Below, piece after piece: positions 8,500 through 16,981 of a stretch of 64,000 nucleotides of DNA. The translations under genes were made by a program, and so were the position numbers. This DNA comes from Treponema primitia ZAS-2 (GTDB lineage: Bacteria > Spirochaetota > Spirochaetia > Treponematales > Breznakiellaceae), in assembly GCF_000214375.1 (NCBI RefSeq), contig NC_015578.1:248001-312000 (forward strand), in the 5' to 3' direction. Numbering within the stretch: the stretch's first letter is position 1; each line of letters begins with the position of its first letter. The notes under the pieces are model-generated. The model was not told the origin of the DNA, ran no database searches, and saw nothing but the letters and a program-made list of their open reading frames with translations.

Positions 8500-8734
8500 T
8501 ATCACCAACTTTATTCAGAAACTTACTGATGATGGATATGTAACGGCGCGGCCCTTAGACTTTAATAATCGTCCGGAATTGCCTTCTGATTACGCCAACC
8601 TGTGGCGCAAATATAAACAGTTTTACAATGATGTTATGAACGGGCTATCTTTTGCCTGTTTTTGGCGGTTTGTACCGGAGCAAAAGTTGTACGATATTTG
8701 GATTAAATTTAACCCCAAGGTACAGGCGGGATGA
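8500..8734 (+). pseudogene. Truncated second copy of the 5910-6401 gene 3' end
   Basis: Bases 8500-8734 match 6167-6401 at high identity over 235 bp, encoding the same last ~77 residues with a few substitutions (T to N, F to W, V to I). The 5' half is absent. The two copies are direct repeats that bracket the methyltransferase and the PFL pseudogene, so recombination between them could delete or duplicate that 2.3-kb segment. Confidence 0.85.
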
Positions 8735-8791
8735 AAGGTTCTGTAGGTACTAATTTCAATAGCATTTTGTATTTGATAATTATTATTTTAT

Positions 8792-10108
8792 ATGCAACAG
8801 CAGCATAAAGATCTGCTATTTACTTTAATAAATCAGCTATGGCGTATTGTTTCAGGACCTATAACTATGATACTTATTCCACTGTTCCTTTCACAGGAGC
8901 AGCAAGGGTATTGGTATTTGTTTGGAAGTATAGCTGCACTCAGTTCATTGGCAGATTTAGGATTTTCCAATATAGTTATGCAATTTTCAGCTCATGAATA
9001 TGCATTTTTACATACTGGTGATGATGGGTTGCTTAGCGGCGAAAAAATATATTTACAAAGACTTGGTAGTTTTTTTCATTTTTCAGTTAAATGGGTTTTA
9101 ACCATTTGTATAGTTGCTTTTCCAATTATTTATATAATTGGCGTTTCTTTTTTTTCAAAAGATAAGGTATTGAGTACTTATTTATTTCCATGGACTTTAT
9201 ATTCAATTGGTTCAGCTGTTAATTTTTATAATAAATCCATTTTATCCTTTTTTGAAGGCCTTAATAGAATTGAAATTATACAAAAGATATATTTCGTTGT
9301 TTCTGTTTTCAATACGGCTATAACAGCGATTGTACTTTTCCTTAGCGGAAATATCTATGCATTGTCATTTGGAATGTTGTTGAGTGCTTCCGTAATATTT
9401 TTATTTACAATCGGTAGTTTTAAAGATATTATAAAACAAATTATAAATTTATCAAAAGGATATTTCTTTAACTGGAAAGATGAAGTAACGCCCTTATTTA
9501 TGAAATATGCTTTTAGTTGGATTGGTGGGTATTTTGTTTTTCAGATATATACACCGCTTATGCATTATTTTCATGGACCTATTTATAGTGGTAAAGTTGG
9601 ATTCACGATTTCGTTGGTTATGGTAATATATAATATTAGTTTTATCTGGATTTCCACAATATTACCAAAAATAAATATGCTCATTTCAAGTAAAAGCTGG
9701 AAGAGCCTTGATATACTTTTCAGAAAAAGAATGTTATTATTATTAGGGACTTATATAATTCTGGCTTTGAGCGTAATTATTTTTATTTTACTATTTAAAA
9801 ACAATATTTTAATATCAAAAATCATAGTACGTTTTTTGCCATTACGTTCAATAATTACATTATTTATATGTTATTTTCTTCAATCATTTGTGGGAATGTT
9901 AGCGGTCTACCTACGTGGCCATAAGAAAGAACCATTACTAATATATAGCCTTGTTACTGGCGCACTTGTTTTTATTTTAACATTAATTATTGGAAAATTT
10001 ATGGCGCCGGAATATTTTTTTTCTGGGTTTATGTTTAGTTATATTGTAGCTATTCCATGGATTTTGTGTATATTTATAAACAAACGAAAAGAATATCGTT
10101 TATTATAG
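8792..10108 (+). CDS. Oligosaccharide flippase (Wzx-like, MOP superfamily)
   Basis: 438 residues with about 12 predicted membrane helices. The start (LLFTLINQLWRIVSGPITMILIPLFLS) and the QGYWYLFGSIAALSSLADLG segment are typical of polysaccharide biosynthesis (Wzx/RfbX) proteins. It would carry undecaprenyl-linked repeat units across the inner membrane, ahead of the Wzy-like polymerase encoded at 16981. The ATG has no clear Shine-Dalgarno site. The gene is AT-rich, like its neighbours. Confidence 0.85.
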   Translation: MQQQHKDLLFTLINQLWRIVSGPITMILIPLFLSQEQQGYWYLFGSIAALSSLADLGFSNIVMQFSAHEYAFLHTGDDGLLSGEKIYLQRLGSFFHFSVKWVLTICIVAFPIIYIIGVSFFSKDKVLSTYLFPWTLYSIGSAVNFYNKSILSFFEGLNRIEIIQKIYFVVSVFNTAITAIVLFLSGNIYALSFGMLLSASVIFLFTIGSFKDIIKQIINLSKGYFFNWKDEVTPLFMKYAFSWIGGYFVFQIYTPLMHYFHGPIYSGKVGFTISLVMVIYNISFIWISTILPKINMLISSKSWKSLDILFRKRMLLLLGTYIILALSVIIFILLFKNNILISKIIVRFLPLRSIITLFICYFLQSFVGMLAVYLRGHKKEPLLIYSLVTGALVFILTLIIGKFMAPEYFFSGFMFSYIVAIPWILCIFINKRKEYRLL

Positions 10109-10138
10109 TAACAAAATTAGATATGTGAAAAGATAATT

Positions 10139-10354
10139 ATGTTTGATTTTAATAAGTGACGTCTTGTAGAAACAGATAATTTGATTCATGTTGGTAATTA
10201 TTTGATGCCATATAATATCAAAAAAACAAATAGCCAGAACAAAATCACTCTATCATTTGGAATTAACAAGGATTGGGACTTCGAAAATTATTTTTGTAAA
10301 ATAAAGCCTCACCCTTTCATCTCAAGAGTATTATTTAGCAATTATATTTATTAA
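10139..10354 (+). pseudogene. Remnant of a FkbM-type methyltransferase N-terminus
   Basis: The frame from ATG 10139 meets a TGA after six codons but then continues as RLVETDNLIHVGNYLMPYNI and LSFGINKDWDFENYF before stopping at 10352. The pattern of a gly-rich 'HVGNYLMPY' followed by 'SFGINxDWxFE' resembles the start of methyltransferases that act on sugar chains. No SAM-binding domain follows. It fills most of the 272-base gap between its neighbours. Confidence 0.5.
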
Positions 10355-10380
10355 TAAAAGGTAATTCAATCAACATTCAA

Positions 10381-11094
10381 ATGAGTTTAAAACACATTTA
10401 TTATCTAATACTTACACCATTTCAAAGAATGAAATGGTGGTTATTTAATTCTGTTTTTTCTAAAAATGAAATTATTTCTGAAAATAATAAAAATATATTT
10501 AGAAAAATATATAAAAATAATTATTGGGCTTCACAAGAGTCGTTTTCCGGAGGCGGTTCTCATATTGAAACAACTATAAATATAAGAAATGCTTTACCTG
10601 TTTTATGGGAAGAATATGATATTAAGACTTTTTTAGACATTCCCTGCGGAGATTATAACTGGATGAAAGAAGTAAGCAAAAAAAATATTGTTTATAGAGG
10701 GGGGGATATTGTAAGTGAGATTATTGATAGAAATAATCAACACTATAAAGATATAAATATATCTTTCAATGTTTTTGATATAACTAAAGATGATTTACCA
10801 AATGTTGATATGATATTTTGTAAAGACTGTTTTCAACATTTATCGTTTAGTAATGTATTTAAAGCGTTAATAAATTTTAAGAAATCAAATTCTAAATATT
10901 TATTAACAACATCATATCCATTGACGTGGGTTAATTGGGATATTGCTGATGGTGATTATAGAGCATTAAATTTAAGACTAAGGCCGTTTAATTTGCCTAA
11001 ACCTATATATAAGCTTCACGAAGGGTCAAAAGGATACCAAATGGAAGTTGACAAATATTTTTATTTATATAAGTTGAAAGAAATTAATATATAG
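10381..11094 (+). CDS. Class I SAM-dependent methyltransferase
   Basis: 237 residues. The glycine-rich SAM motif is FLDIPCGDYNWMKEV (about residues 82-96), with an acidic residue at the next strand (YRGGDIV) and a CKDCFQHLSF motif (about 142-151) where many class I enzymes bind or orient substrate. The first 35 residues contain a hydrophobic stretch that could bind the membrane. It probably methylates a glycan residue; the acceptor is not known. Confidence 0.75.
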   Translation: MSLKHIYYLILTPFQRMKWWLFNSVFSKNEIISENNKNIFRKIYKNNYWASQESFSGGGSHIETTINIRNALPVLWEEYDIKTFLDIPCGDYNWMKEVSKKNIVYRGGDIVSEIIDRNNQHYKDINISFNVFDITKDDLPNVDMIFCKDCFQHLSFSNVFKALINFKKSNSKYLLTTSYPLTWVNWDIADGDYRALNLRLRPFNLPKPIYKLHEGSKGYQMEVDKYFYLYKLKEINI

Positions 11095-11141
11095 CTATAT
11101 AAAATTAATATAAATTAATGTCTTATTAAGGAAATAAGATA

Positions 11142-11918
11142 ATGATCCCTAAGATAGTACATTATTGCTGGCTTTCAAACGATCCAGTACCTGAAGATTT
11201 AAAAAGATACATGGATTCATGGAAACGAAATTTGCATGGCTACGAATATATTTTATGGGATTTTAATCGCTTTGATATAAGTACTTCATTGTGGGTGAAA
11301 CAAGCTTTCGAAGCAAAGAAATATGCTTTTGCAGCTGATTATATTAGACTTTATGCCCTATATAATTATGGTGGTATATATCTTGATATGGATATTGAAG
11401 TTTTAAAGACATTTAATGATTTATTATATAATCAGATGATAGTGGCTTACGAGGATGACAAAAAGATTGGTTTTGAAGCCGGGTGTTTGGGTGCTGAAAA
11501 ATATTCTGTATATATAAAGAAATGTTTGGATTATTATGATAAACGGGAATTTATTAATTTTGATGGTATTTATGATACATTGCCTTTGCCAAGAATAATG
11601 AATGATCTTATTTTGAGTTTGCTTAATAAAGATAATATTGAAATTTATCATAGTGATTATTTCACTGCGAAATCTTTTAGAACTGGCATAATTACTATTA
11701 CAGACAATACATATTGTATACATCATTTTGCTGGTAGCTGGCTTTCAGAGATAGATAAAAAAAATATTGAAATACAATATAAAATATTTAAATATTTAGG
11801 AGATAGTTATTTTTCAAATTTATTACTTAGATTTATTTTTGTATATAAACATATTAAAAAATATGGAATATGTATGTCTATTAAATATTATTTTTATAAA
11901 ATATTTAATATTCGATAA
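11142..11918 (+). CDS. Glycosyltransferase with DXD motif (GT32/Och1-like)
   Basis: 258 residues. It begins with MIPKIVHYCWLSNDPVPEDL, the classic opening of capsular glycosyltransferases of the Gly_transf_sug type. The nucleotide-sugar binding region AADYIRLYALYNYGGIYLDM leads into the DMD motif near residues 83-85. A further conserved CIHHFAGSW motif lies near residue 190. It would transfer a hexose from a UDP- or GDP-sugar on the cytoplasmic face. AAGGAAATAAGATA provides a good ribosome site. Confidence 0.85.
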   Translation: MIPKIVHYCWLSNDPVPEDLKRYMDSWKRNLHGYEYILWDFNRFDISTSLWVKQAFEAKKYAFAADYIRLYALYNYGGIYLDMDIEVLKTFNDLLYNQMIVAYEDDKKIGFEAGCLGAEKYSVYIKKCLDYYDKREFINFDGIYDTLPLPRIMNDLILSLLNKDNIEIYHSDYFTAKSFRTGIITITDNTYCIHHFAGSWLSEIDKKNIEIQYKIFKYLGDSYFSNLLLRFIFVYKHIKKYGICMSIKYYFYKIFNIR

Positions 11919-11941
11919 AATACTATGTCTATTAATGAGTT

Positions 11942-12937
11942 ATGAATAATAAATCACCACTCGTATCTGTAATTATCCCATGTTATAATAGTGCGCAATA
12001 TGTAAAACAATCAATATTATCAATAATAAATCAATCATACAAAAACATAGAAATTATTATTACCGATGATTGTTCAACTGATGATTCTTTTTCGGTAATT
12101 GAAGGGCTTGCAAGTATCGATAATCGTATTATTGTGATAAAAAATTCTGAAAATCTGAAATTAATTAAAACGCTGAATAATGCGATTGATATAGCCAAAG
12201 GTAAATATATTGCACGAATGGATGCTGATGATATATCTATGCCTATGCGAATAGAAAAACAGGTTTCTTTTATGGAATTGCACTCTGATTATGCAATTTG
12301 TGGTACGAACGCATGGCATATAAATGAAAGGGGGAAAATCATCGGGAAAGCTATTTTGCCTCTTTCAAATGTAGAGATCCAGAACTCAAAGTTTTGTTCA
12401 TGTCCGTTTTATCATCCGTCAGTTATAATAAGAAGTAATATATTAAAAGAATTAAATTATAATGAAATATTTATACATACAGAAGATTATGCATTATGGT
12501 TAGAAATATTAGATCATTATAAAGGGTTCAATCTTAAAGAAAAGCTAATCAAATATCGTAAACATCAGGATTCTATAACACAAAAATATAAAGATATTAT
12601 GCGGACAACATTAATACATATTATGTCAAAGTATTTGACAAATAAAGATTATGCTTTATCAACTTTATATATAGATAATATTTTTTTGCAGACAAAATAT
12701 AATAGGAACATTGAGGTTGATACAATTGTTATAAAAAATATGAAACGTATTCATAATATGAATGGATATAATTTTAATATTTCCAGGAAATATTATAAAT
12801 ATTTTAAGAGAACAAATAATATTATCATCTTTTTTAAAGAGCTATCAAATATTAATATACTTATTTTTATGAATAGGTTGTTTATGTATTACTTAAAAAG
12901 AGTTATTTATATATTGCTGTTAGGATATGAGAGATGA
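11942..12937 (+). CDS. GT2-family glycosyltransferase
   Basis: 331 residues. The GT-A start PLVSVIIPCYNSAQYVKQSI, the ITDDCSTDDSF nucleotide-binding loop and the ARMDADDIS metal-binding motif near residues 95-102 mark family 2. The C-terminal 100 residues are basic and aromatic, as in many membrane-associated O-antigen transferases. It overlaps the UbiA-like gene by four bases, so the two are translationally coupled. Confidence 0.9.
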   Translation: MNNKSPLVSVIIPCYNSAQYVKQSILSIINQSYKNIEIIITDDCSTDDSFSVIEGLASIDNRIIVIKNSENLKLIKTLNNAIDIAKGKYIARMDADDISMPMRIEKQVSFMELHSDYAICGTNAWHINERGKIIGKAILPLSNVEIQNSKFCSCPFYHPSVIIRSNILKELNYNEIFIHTEDYALWLEILDHYKGFNLKEKLIKYRKHQDSITQKYKDIMRTTLIHIMSKYLTNKDYALSTLYIDNIFLQTKYNRNIEVDTIVIKNMKRIHNMNGYNFNISRKYYKYFKRTNNIIIFFKELSNINILIFMNRLFMYYLKRVIYILLLGYER

Positions 12938-13893
12938 AAATTTATCCTTTTGTTCGAGAAAAATATTCAATTATAAAAATGTATTTAAAATGTGCTCGCT
13001 TTGATCATTGGGTGAAACAAATATTCATATTTCCTGGCATAATATTCGCATTACTTCTCATTGATTCTTCTGTTATTAATACACGAAGTATTATTTTTGG
13101 TTTTTTTGCTACATGTTTAATTGCTTCCGCTAATTATATAATTAATGAATGGCTTGATGCGAAATTTGATAAATATCACCCTACAAAGAAAAATAGGCCT
13201 GTTGTTTCCCTGAAACTCAAATCAGGATATATTATTTTTGAATATATTATTTTTTCCATTTTTGGACTTTTTCTGGCATGGATAGTTAACGGCTTTGTGT
13301 TTATTTTTGTATTAGCTCTTTTTATTATGGGAATTATTTATAATGTACAACCTTTGCGCTCAAAAGATATCCAATATATAGATGTACTATCAGAGAGTAT
13401 TAATAACGCATTACGCTTTCTTATAGGTTGGTTCACCGTTACTTCTGTTTATTGGCCGCCGGTTAGTATTGTTTTTGGGTATTGGATGGGTGGGGCATTT
13501 CTTATGGCTACAAAAAGATTTGCGGAGTATAGGATGATTGCCAACAAAGAGCAAGCAGGATTGTATCGTAAATCGTTTAAATATTATAGTGAAAAAACGC
13601 TTTTAATATCAGCTTTTCTTTATGCATTACTTTCAGTATTTTTTTGTGGTATTTTTATGATTAAATATCGAATAGAATTATTAATTGCAGTACCTTTTTT
13701 ATGTGGCTTGTTCTGTATTTATTTGAATATTTGTTATAAGTTTGATTCTTCGGCACAAAAACCGGAAAAACTATTTAAAGAAAAAGGATTAATGGCATAT
13801 ATATTATTCTTTATTGTTTTACTTTTGATATTGTTGTTTGTGCCATTGCCATTCTTACAATATTTTTTAGAAACATCATTTATAACATCATGA
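12934..13893 (+). CDS. UbiA-family prenyltransferase, probable polyprenyl-phosphate phosphoribosyltransferase
   Basis: 319 residues, about nine membrane helices. The Asp-rich motif reads NEWLDAKFDKYHPTKKNRP (residues about 68-86). The D-x3-D-x2-HPTK-x2-RP arrangement is the form found in decaprenyl-phosphate phosphoribose synthases (mycobacterial Rv3806c type), rather than in quinone or heme prenyltransferases. A second conserved region, YNVQPLRSKDIQYIDVL, follows the fourth helix. Such enzymes move phosphoribose from PRPP onto a polyprenyl phosphate. The next genes encode an SMR-type transporter, a HAD phosphatase and a GT-C protein, which are the remaining steps expected of such a pathway. 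The pathway itself is inference. Confidence 0.75.
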   Translation: MKIYPFVREKYSIIKMYLKCARFDHWVKQIFIFPGIIFALLLIDSSVINTRSIIFGFFATCLIASANYIINEWLDAKFDKYHPTKKNRPVVSLKLKSGYIIFEYIIFSIFGLFLAWIVNGFVFIFVLALFIMGIIYNVQPLRSKDIQYIDVLSESINNALRFLIGWFTVTSVYWPPVSIVFGYWMGGAFLMATKRFAEYRMIANKEQAGLYRKSFKYYSEKTLLISAFLYALLSVFFCGIFMIKYRIELLIAVPFLCGLFCIYLNICYKFDSSAQKPEKLFKEKGLMAYILFFIVLLLILLFVPLPFLQYFLETSFITS

Positions 13894-14258
13894 CGATAAA
13901 AAACATTTTTCAAATCTTATTAGGAGTATCTTTAAATTCTGTTGCACAACTGTTAATGCGAAAAGGTATGTTGCAAGTTGGAATAATTATATTTGATAAT
14001 ACGCTATTTAATTTAATACCCAAGATTATAAGTAATATTTTTTTATGGTTATCTATCTTTTGTTATATTTTGAGTGCTTTTGTTTGGATGGCAGTACTTT
14101 CAAAGGTAGAAGTAAGTTTTGCATATGCGTTTAATAGTTTAGGATTTGTTATTATTTCCGTTTCAGGCTATTTTTTATTTAATGAAAATATTACATGCCT
14201 AAAAATTATTGGATTTATTCTTATTTGTAGCGGTGTTTATTGTGTTTCAAGAAGTTGA
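13890..14258 (+). CDS. Small EamA/SMR-type membrane transporter, possible lipid-linked sugar flippase
   Basis: 122 residues with four predicted helices. The start (LLGVSLNSVAQLLMRKGM) is typical of the small multidrug resistance/ArnE-ArnF-like group. Its ATG overlaps the UbiA-like stop in an ATGA junction. Members of this group flip undecaprenyl-phosphate-arabinose analogues in other bacteria, so it is a reasonable flippase for the polyprenyl-linked pentose suggested by its neighbours. Confidence 0.7.
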   Translation: MTIKNIFQILLGVSLNSVAQLLMRKGMLQVGIIIFDNTLFNLIPKIISNIFLWLSIFCYILSAFVWMAVLSKVEVSFAYAFNSLGFVIISVSGYFLFNENITCLKIIGFILICSGVYCVSRS

Positions 14259-14263
14259 CAAAT

Positions 14264-14938
14264 ATGCGTAAATTTAAAAAAGGGAAAATATTTGATTATA
14301 ATTGTATTATATTAGACATGGATGGAACTTTATATTATCAATTTCCTTTGCGTGTTTGTATAGTATTTATGATATTATGTCATTATATATTACATTTAAC
14401 AAAAATCAAAGAAGTATTTATATTATGGAAATTCAGAAAATTGAGAGAAAATTATATTGCATCAATTAATAAAGATGATTTCGAAGAAGAATTATATAAA
14501 AAATTATCAGAATACTATCATGAAAGTTTAGAAAGCATTAAAAAATTAATTGATTATTGGATTAATGAGCGGCCGTTACCACTTATATATTTTTTTAGGG
14601 ATAGAAAATTAATAAAGGCAATACAAAAGTTGAAAATGAATGGGATAAAAATTATCGTATATTCGGATTATCCTGTAGAAAAAAAAATCTCAGCCTTAAA
14701 AACACTCTATGTCGATTATCAATTTTGCGCTCATGATAAAAACATTAATTGTCTCAAGCCGGACATACAGGGTATTAAATACATCATTGATGTCTTACGG
14801 GAATCAATTGAAAATATACTTTTCATAGGTGATAGATATATAAAAGATGGCAAGTGTGCAGCGGGTGTGGGTATGGATTATATTATTTTATCTAGAAATC
14901 CTTTTTTAAGAGCATTTCAAATATTTTCTATGTTTTAA
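14264..14938 (+). CDS. HAD-superfamily phosphatase
   Basis: 224 residues from ATG 14264, five bases after the SMR-like gene; an in-frame TTG at 14240 overlaps that gene and is not preferred. The four HAD motifs are present: LDMDGTL (I, nucleophile Asp), VYSDYP (II), KPDIQG (III, Lys) and IGDRYIKDG (IV). The cap is helical and basic. Between a UbiA-like phosphoribosyltransferase and a GT-C protein, it would suit removal of the 5-phosphate from polyprenyl-phosphoryl-ribose-5-phosphate. HAD proteins are versatile, so the substrate is inference. Confidence 0.75.
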   Translation: MRKFKKGKIFDYNCIILDMDGTLYYQFPLRVCIVFMILCHYILHLTKIKEVFILWKFRKLRENYIASINKDDFEEELYKKLSEYYHESLESIKKLIDYWINERPLPLIYFFRDRKLIKAIQKLKMNGIKIIVYSDYPVEKKISALKTLYVDYQFCAHDKNINCLKPDIQGIKYIIDVLRESIENILFIGDRYIKDGKCAAGVGMDYIILSRNPFLRAFQIFSMF

Positions 14939-14990
14939 TATTACGAAACATCACAAATATAACGTGGATGTAATAAAAGGTACTATTTGT

Positions 14991-15563
14991 ATGATACAAG
15001 TAAAAATTATAAAAAAAATTTTATTGGTAATTTCGATGGTTGGAATTATTGGATGTTTATTGTTATTTATTCCACAGGTTCGATCTATGATTATCAAATT
15101 CATCGAAAAATCAATTCTTCATAGAGAATTAAAAGGTATAAATTTATGGCATCAATATTTATTTGATCTATCGATCAGTATTTATAGCATATTCTTTTTA
15201 ATTTTAAACATTCTGTATTTGCAATTAAAAAGAATAAAGGTTCTGTCAATATTTGCAGGTCTTATTGGTATTCTCTCATTATTTTGGCTGATTAATACAA
15301 TTTCGCCTCAATATGATCAACGTATCCATGAATTAGAGACTCTTGGTAGAGAAATAAAAACAGCAGAACCGGTTGGTAGTTTTCTTACAACAGAAGAAGG
15401 TGACTTATATCGTTTACAATTTGTATTATCTCCTCGAAAAATCAATTCTGCTGATATTAAAACTCGATATATAATTTGCTATATAAATGATGAAGTACCT
15501 AATGACCATGTTTTACTTTTGACTACAGATAATTTTGCATTATATGAAATTGATATGGAATGA
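14991..15563 (+). CDS. Hypothetical membrane protein
   Basis: 190 residues from ATG 14991, preferred over a GTG nine codons earlier because AAAAGG lies 10 bases upstream of it. Three or four hydrophobic segments in the first 110 residues are followed by a soluble C-terminal domain of about 80 residues (from QYDQRIHELETLGR). It overlaps the following GT-C-like gene by four bases. I do not recognise it; it is probably an accessory subunit of that membrane glycosyltransferase. Confidence 0.65.
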   Translation: MIQVKIIKKILLVISMVGIIGCLLLFIPQVRSMIIKFIEKSILHRELKGINLWHQYLFDLSISIYSIFFLILNILYLQLKRIKVLSIFAGLIGILSLFWLINTISPQYDQRIHELETLGREIKTAEPVGSFLTTEEGDLYRLQFVLSPRKINSADIKTRYIICYINDEVPNDHVLLLTTDNFALYEIDME

Positions 15564-16981
15564 TATATCTCTATGCTATTTTTTTAAATATTATTTTTGG
15601 TATTTCAATTGTAACTTTGCTTGTCAATCTTCCAAATCGAAAAAGCAGCATAGTTTTTGTTTTATCGCTTGGAATTTTAATTGGAACTATTGGATTAGGT
15701 GCAATATACGGGGCAATAGCTTTTTTCTTTCCGATTATTTATAATAACCGCATTCTTATTGATACATTAATAACCTTATGTGTATTTATTCTTGCTTGGC
15801 GAAAAGGTTCTTTTGAGCGGATCATTGGTAAAATTCATTTTCGAAAAAAAATAGATGTTCTTAATTTAATAATGTTTTTTTATGGAATATTTTGGTGTTG
15901 TATAATTGTAGGCGAATTATACATGGAGCCTGATGGTGGCTTTGATTCATGGATGATGTGGAATCTAAAAGCCCGTGCGCTTGCAGCTTCTGGTGGAGAT
16001 ATATCGGTAACATTATTAAATGGGTATCAAAATAGTGATTATCCTCTACTATTACCGTATATTAATGCGAGGGCATTTCAGTCATTTGGAGCATACTCGA
16101 CTATTATACCCCGCATTACTATGCTTCTTTTTTACATTGCATTTATGGGGGTATTTATCTCGTTTGTTGCTCTCCTGAAGGGGCGTCTGGTAGCATGTTT
16201 TGTTATGGGTATTATGTTTTCTATACCCTATCCGCGAAAAATTTTTATTTCCCAATATGCTGATGGTCCGATTTTTACACTGTTTATGGCGCTTTTTGCT
16301 GTAATATGGCTTAATGAAATATTTAACAAAGCCGAACCAGGGAAAGAATATTATCATATTTCGTTTATTTTACCAGGGATATTGCTTGGTGCACTTATTC
16401 TGATGAAAAACGAGGGCATTCTTCTTGCTGGTAGTTTTTTTTGTGTATATATTCTTTTTCATTTTATTGAAAAACGTACTTCTATAATATCTAAGGTAGT
16501 ATTACAGATGGCTTTAGGATCATTATTATTTATTATGTTATTTTTTTCCGCTCGAATTTATTATCCTACTGAAAATGCTTTTATATCGACGAATATATTG
16601 GAAAAATTCCAAGGGTTTATCGATATATCCCGATACAAAACAATCGCAGTTTATCTTTTTAAAGAAATATTTTCCGATCACTGGTTATTCATTCCTGTTT
16701 TGCTTTCATTTGTACCATTTGTACTAGGATTTATTTCTTGTTGGAAAAAGGCGACAATTATTATGTTATTTCCAATTGTTATTTCATTTATAGGATATAT
16801 GGCGATATACCTAATAATTTCAGACAATCTGCAGTGGTATCTTCGTTTTACTATCGATCGTGTTATTTCTCATTTAGTACCGGCATATCTTTTATATCTG
16901 ATTATAATAACCCGGGTTCCTTTAAGATATCAAGATAGAAATCTCGAAAATTATAATTTTCAAGGAAGTATTTTACAATAA
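15560..16981 (+). CDS. GT-C-type membrane glycosyltransferase
   Basis: 473 residues with about 11-12 membrane helices. The first large loop holds GELYMEPDGGFDSWMMWNLK (residues about 117-136), the acidic D-x-W-x2-W-x2-KA pattern found in lipid-phosphate-sugar-dependent GT-C enzymes. Such enzymes use a flipped polyprenyl-phospho-sugar as donor on the outer face of the membrane. It is the natural consumer of the lipid-linked pentose proposed for the four preceding genes. Its stop overlaps the start of the polymerase gene by one base. The precise donor and acceptor are unknown. Confidence 0.7.
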   Translation: MIYLYAIFLNIIFGISIVTLLVNLPNRKSSIVFVLSLGILIGTIGLGAIYGAIAFFFPIIYNNRILIDTLITLCVFILAWRKGSFERIIGKIHFRKKIDVLNLIMFFYGIFWCCIIVGELYMEPDGGFDSWMMWNLKARALAASGGDISVTLLNGYQNSDYPLLLPYINARAFQSFGAYSTIIPRITMLLFYIAFMGVFISFVALLKGRLVACFVMGIMFSIPYPRKIFISQYADGPIFTLFMALFAVIWLNEIFNKAEPGKEYYHISFILPGILLGALILMKNEGILLAGSFFCVYILFHFIEKRTSIISKVVLQMALGSLLFIMLFFSARIYYPTENAFISTNILEKFQGFIDISRYKTIAVYLFKEIFSDHWLFIPVLLSFVPFVLGFISCWKKATIIMLFPIVISFIGYMAIYLIISDNLQWYLRFTIDRVISHLVPAYLLYLIIITRVPLRYQDRNLENYNFQGSILQ

